Source: Conidiobolus incongruus B7586 (Eukaryota > Entomophthoromycota > Entomophthoromycetes > Entomophthorales > Conidiobolaceae). Taken from it: DNA of 10,312 bases. Below, piece after piece: positions 8,801 to 10,312 of this stretch (position 1 is the first letter of the stretch; each line of letters begins with the position of its first letter). The translations under genes were made by a program, and so were the position numbers. A model generated the notes under the pieces. That model ran no database searches and was not told the origin of the DNA. It saw only the letters and a program-made list of their open reading frames with translations. The stretch covers positions 1-10,312 of the forward strand of contig JNEM01009244.1 in assembly GCA_000697335.1 (NCBI GenBank). Direction: 5' to 3'.

Positions 8801-9261
8801 TTATTCTTTTTAATCTTGATAAAATATATATATTTTTTTTAATTTTAAATTTACAACAATCAATAATATGTATTGTATTTTCAATTTTATATTCAAATAA
8901 TTAAGTTATTAGAATACATTGTTTGGTTGATTACTTTAAGATTTTTGTTTCAATTTTGAATATTAACCAGTTATTATAATCATATAATTCTCAGATATCT
9001 CTTTTGTTAACAATTATTGCTCAAATTTTAGAATTTTAATATATTTTCTAAGTCTTTATAACTCATACCTTTAATTTGATACACTTGAAATAATTCCATA
9101 TTTTAAAATGTTCAAAAATTTGCAAAATTATTGAATAATTAATTATTTTATGTCTTTAAACACAATTTTAGATGTTAATATCATTTCATTAATAAATAAT
9201 ATTCATGGAAATATGATCATAAAAATAATACATTCCAAACTGATTTTCTTAAATAATTACA
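8801..9261. other. 3' flank of the pump gene and A+T-rich spacer
   Basis: Directly after the TAA stop the sequence falls back to very high A+T. At 8824-8833 there is an ATATATATAT tract followed by a long T run (8833-8840), resembling the UA-rich efficiency elements of fungal 3' ends. No canonical AATAAA was seen at a convincing distance, so the poly(A) site cannot be placed. The remainder to 9261 shows no gene or repeat that I can support. Confidence 0.5.
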
Positions 9262-9627
9262 ATGATTAAGTCAATCAATGAAACGAATTTCAATAGAAAG
9301 TTGAAGTTTTTGTATCTCAATTATTCATTTGTAAGATTTTCAATTAAGTATATATTTTTAAAATTTTATTAAGTTGAAAGGATATATAATATCACATTAA
9401 GTTACTATTTCAAAACTATTCTATAATTTTAATAAGTAGATTTATAATATTCAAATTGAAAATTTTGATAACTTATCTTTTTCTTGGGTCAATAATTACA
9501 TTTACCTAAGGAAGTAAACTGCCCCGCATTTTTTGGTTTAGAGCTCACTTTTGACCCTGAAGCTAATCTCCAACACTCGCTAATATAAATGGTCTTGGAA
9601 TGATCCTTGGAAACAACAATTAGTTTA
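9262..9627 (+). pseudogene. Candidate eroded protein-coding locus C (unrecognised)
   Basis: An ATG-started stretch of 36 codons (9262-9369, TAA at 9370) contains the Leu/Phe-spaced peptide RKLKFLYLNYSFVRF. After a gap, 9472-9627 is coding-like with in-frame stops at 9493, 9586 and 9601. Its clean core 9496-9585 reads LPKEVNCPAFFGLELTFDPE and onward to NLQHSLI. This core has by far the highest G+C of the downstream flank (near 40 % by eye against about 20 % around it) and a balanced amino-acid mix that pure A/T drift would not give. A GTAAGT at 9642 with a TATTAG at 9676-9681 could be the ends of a very short intron, followed by further coding-like sequence from an ATG at 9685. No family was recognised. 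It could be a decayed host gene or a gene with small exons. Confidence 0.35.
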
Positions 9628-10069
9628 TAACTAAATCCTTAGTAAGTTAATAATTAATAATCTTCAAACTTACTATATTAGATCATGAACAATCTATGTC
9701 TTGTTTGTGCAAAGATCAATAATATTAGACATATATTATCTCAAAACTTCAAATAATGTTTATATTTTATATATTGGTAATGACTAATACTCTAATAATA
9801 AATTAAATTTTTTTAAAAATTTTTATCATGAAAATTTGATTTTTTAACAGTGTTGGATCAATAGTTGATATGATATTCATTCATTGTAAATTATGCTATT
9901 ATTTTATTACATATATTGTATATCTAGAAATAGTGATTATTTTACAGTATTAATATACAAGCTTATATTTAATATTTATCAATTATTAATCGAGTAAAAA
10001 ATTTATAAACCTCTACTCAATTTGTATCTTTAACCTTTTGAAATATTATGAAGAAAATCTCAAATTCTA
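9628..10069. other. A+T-rich spacer
   Basis: Mostly A/T-rich with frequent stops in all frames. A short coding-like run follows the ATG at 9685 (MNNLCLVCAKINNIRHIL), possibly the tail of locus C. Nothing else could be supported. Confidence 0.4.
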
Positions 10070-10295
10070 GTTATCAAGGTTACTTTGTATATTGGTAGAT
10101 AATATCAATATTCCAATATCTAAAATTGGAAAAATAAATTTGTTGAATGAAGTATAATCATATCTATCTCGTGGTAATAAATTATCACAATGAATATTGT
10201 TCAAATGATTTCACATACTGTTGTATTTCAAAATTAATCATCTCTTCCAGTTTGATAGCTAAACCAATAATTATTTCTATTTTAAGCTGGCTTTG
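10070..10295 (-). pseudogene. Candidate coding remnant D on the minus strand
   Basis: Two open stretches overlap in neighbouring frames on the - strand. 10295-10188 (36 codons) reads LKIEIIIGLAIKLEEMINFE and onward, with many GAA/GAG/CAG codons. 10210-10070 (47 codons) contains CDNLLPRDRYDYTSFNKF and a hydrophobic stretch FPILDIGILIL. Moving from one to the other needs a frame change near 10190-10210, so as it stands no single intact frame exists. The + strand offers a rival: an ATG at 10147 opens a frame of at least 55 codons that runs off the window end (MKYNHIYLVVINYHNEYC and onward). Only one of these can be real, and possibly none is. No family was recognised. Confidence 0.25.
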
Positions 10296-10312
10296 TCAGT
10301 CTATAATTGAAG

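Noticed and set aside
1-10312. tRNA, rRNA, CRISPR, transposon ends or retroelement domains.
   Set aside because: No cloverleaf with conserved arms, no regularly spaced repeats and no transposase or reverse-transcriptase motifs were seen on either strand.

Overview
The window holds one intact gene, an intronless 899-codon plasma-membrane-type H+-ATPase (P3A P-type ATPase) at 6101-8800 on the + strand. About 6.1 kb of very A+T-rich DNA lies upstream and 1.5 kb downstream. By eye the flanks are roughly 75-90 % A+T, while the gene is close to balanced. Its codons are strongly biased (GGT, GCT, CGT, TTG, AAG, CCC/CCT), as expected for a highly expressed housekeeping gene.

Organism: the pump reads as the fungal form. 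TM5 carries the YR...H pair of yeast Pma1 (Arg653, His659), and TM6 reads D-L-A-T followed by A-F-D-N-A, rather than plant D-G-T-I-M-T. It lacks the ascomycete glycine-rich GGGGDMPGS insert and the yeast C-terminal tail. With the A+T-rich spacers, this suggests an early-diverging (zygomycete-grade) fungus; an Entomophthoromycotina/Conidiobolus-like or Glomeromycotina source would fit. This placement is inference only. Codon use argues against Dictyostelium (too many CCC, CTC and AAG), and clean use of CAA/CAG for Gln argues against ciliates.

Layout: 1-891 is featureless A+T-rich DNA. At about 892-2448 there is a patchwork of coding-like stretches on the + strand, in more than one frame and with in-frame stops. 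A good 16-bp hairpin lies at 2544-2579. About 3226-4709 is a second coding-like patchwork whose middle resembles a leucine-rich repeat (LRR). 4710-5787 is A+T-rich spacer with a short open frame at 5491-5673. 5788-6100 is an ATG-free leader/promoter region. 6101-8800 is the H+-ATPase. 8801-9261 is the 3' flank and spacer. About 9262-9627 is another small coding-like relic with a sharp local G+C rise. 10070-10312 holds competing coding-like frames on both strands, running to the window edge.

The simplest reading is one active, strongly expressed pump gene inside a small graveyard of eroded host genes, at least one of them LRR-like. No RNA gene, CRISPR array, complete transposon or viral element was recognised. 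No convincing new biological system was found. The best leads are the eroded-gene islands, the unusual His-rich outer region of the pump, the long ATG-free leader and the 16-bp hairpin.
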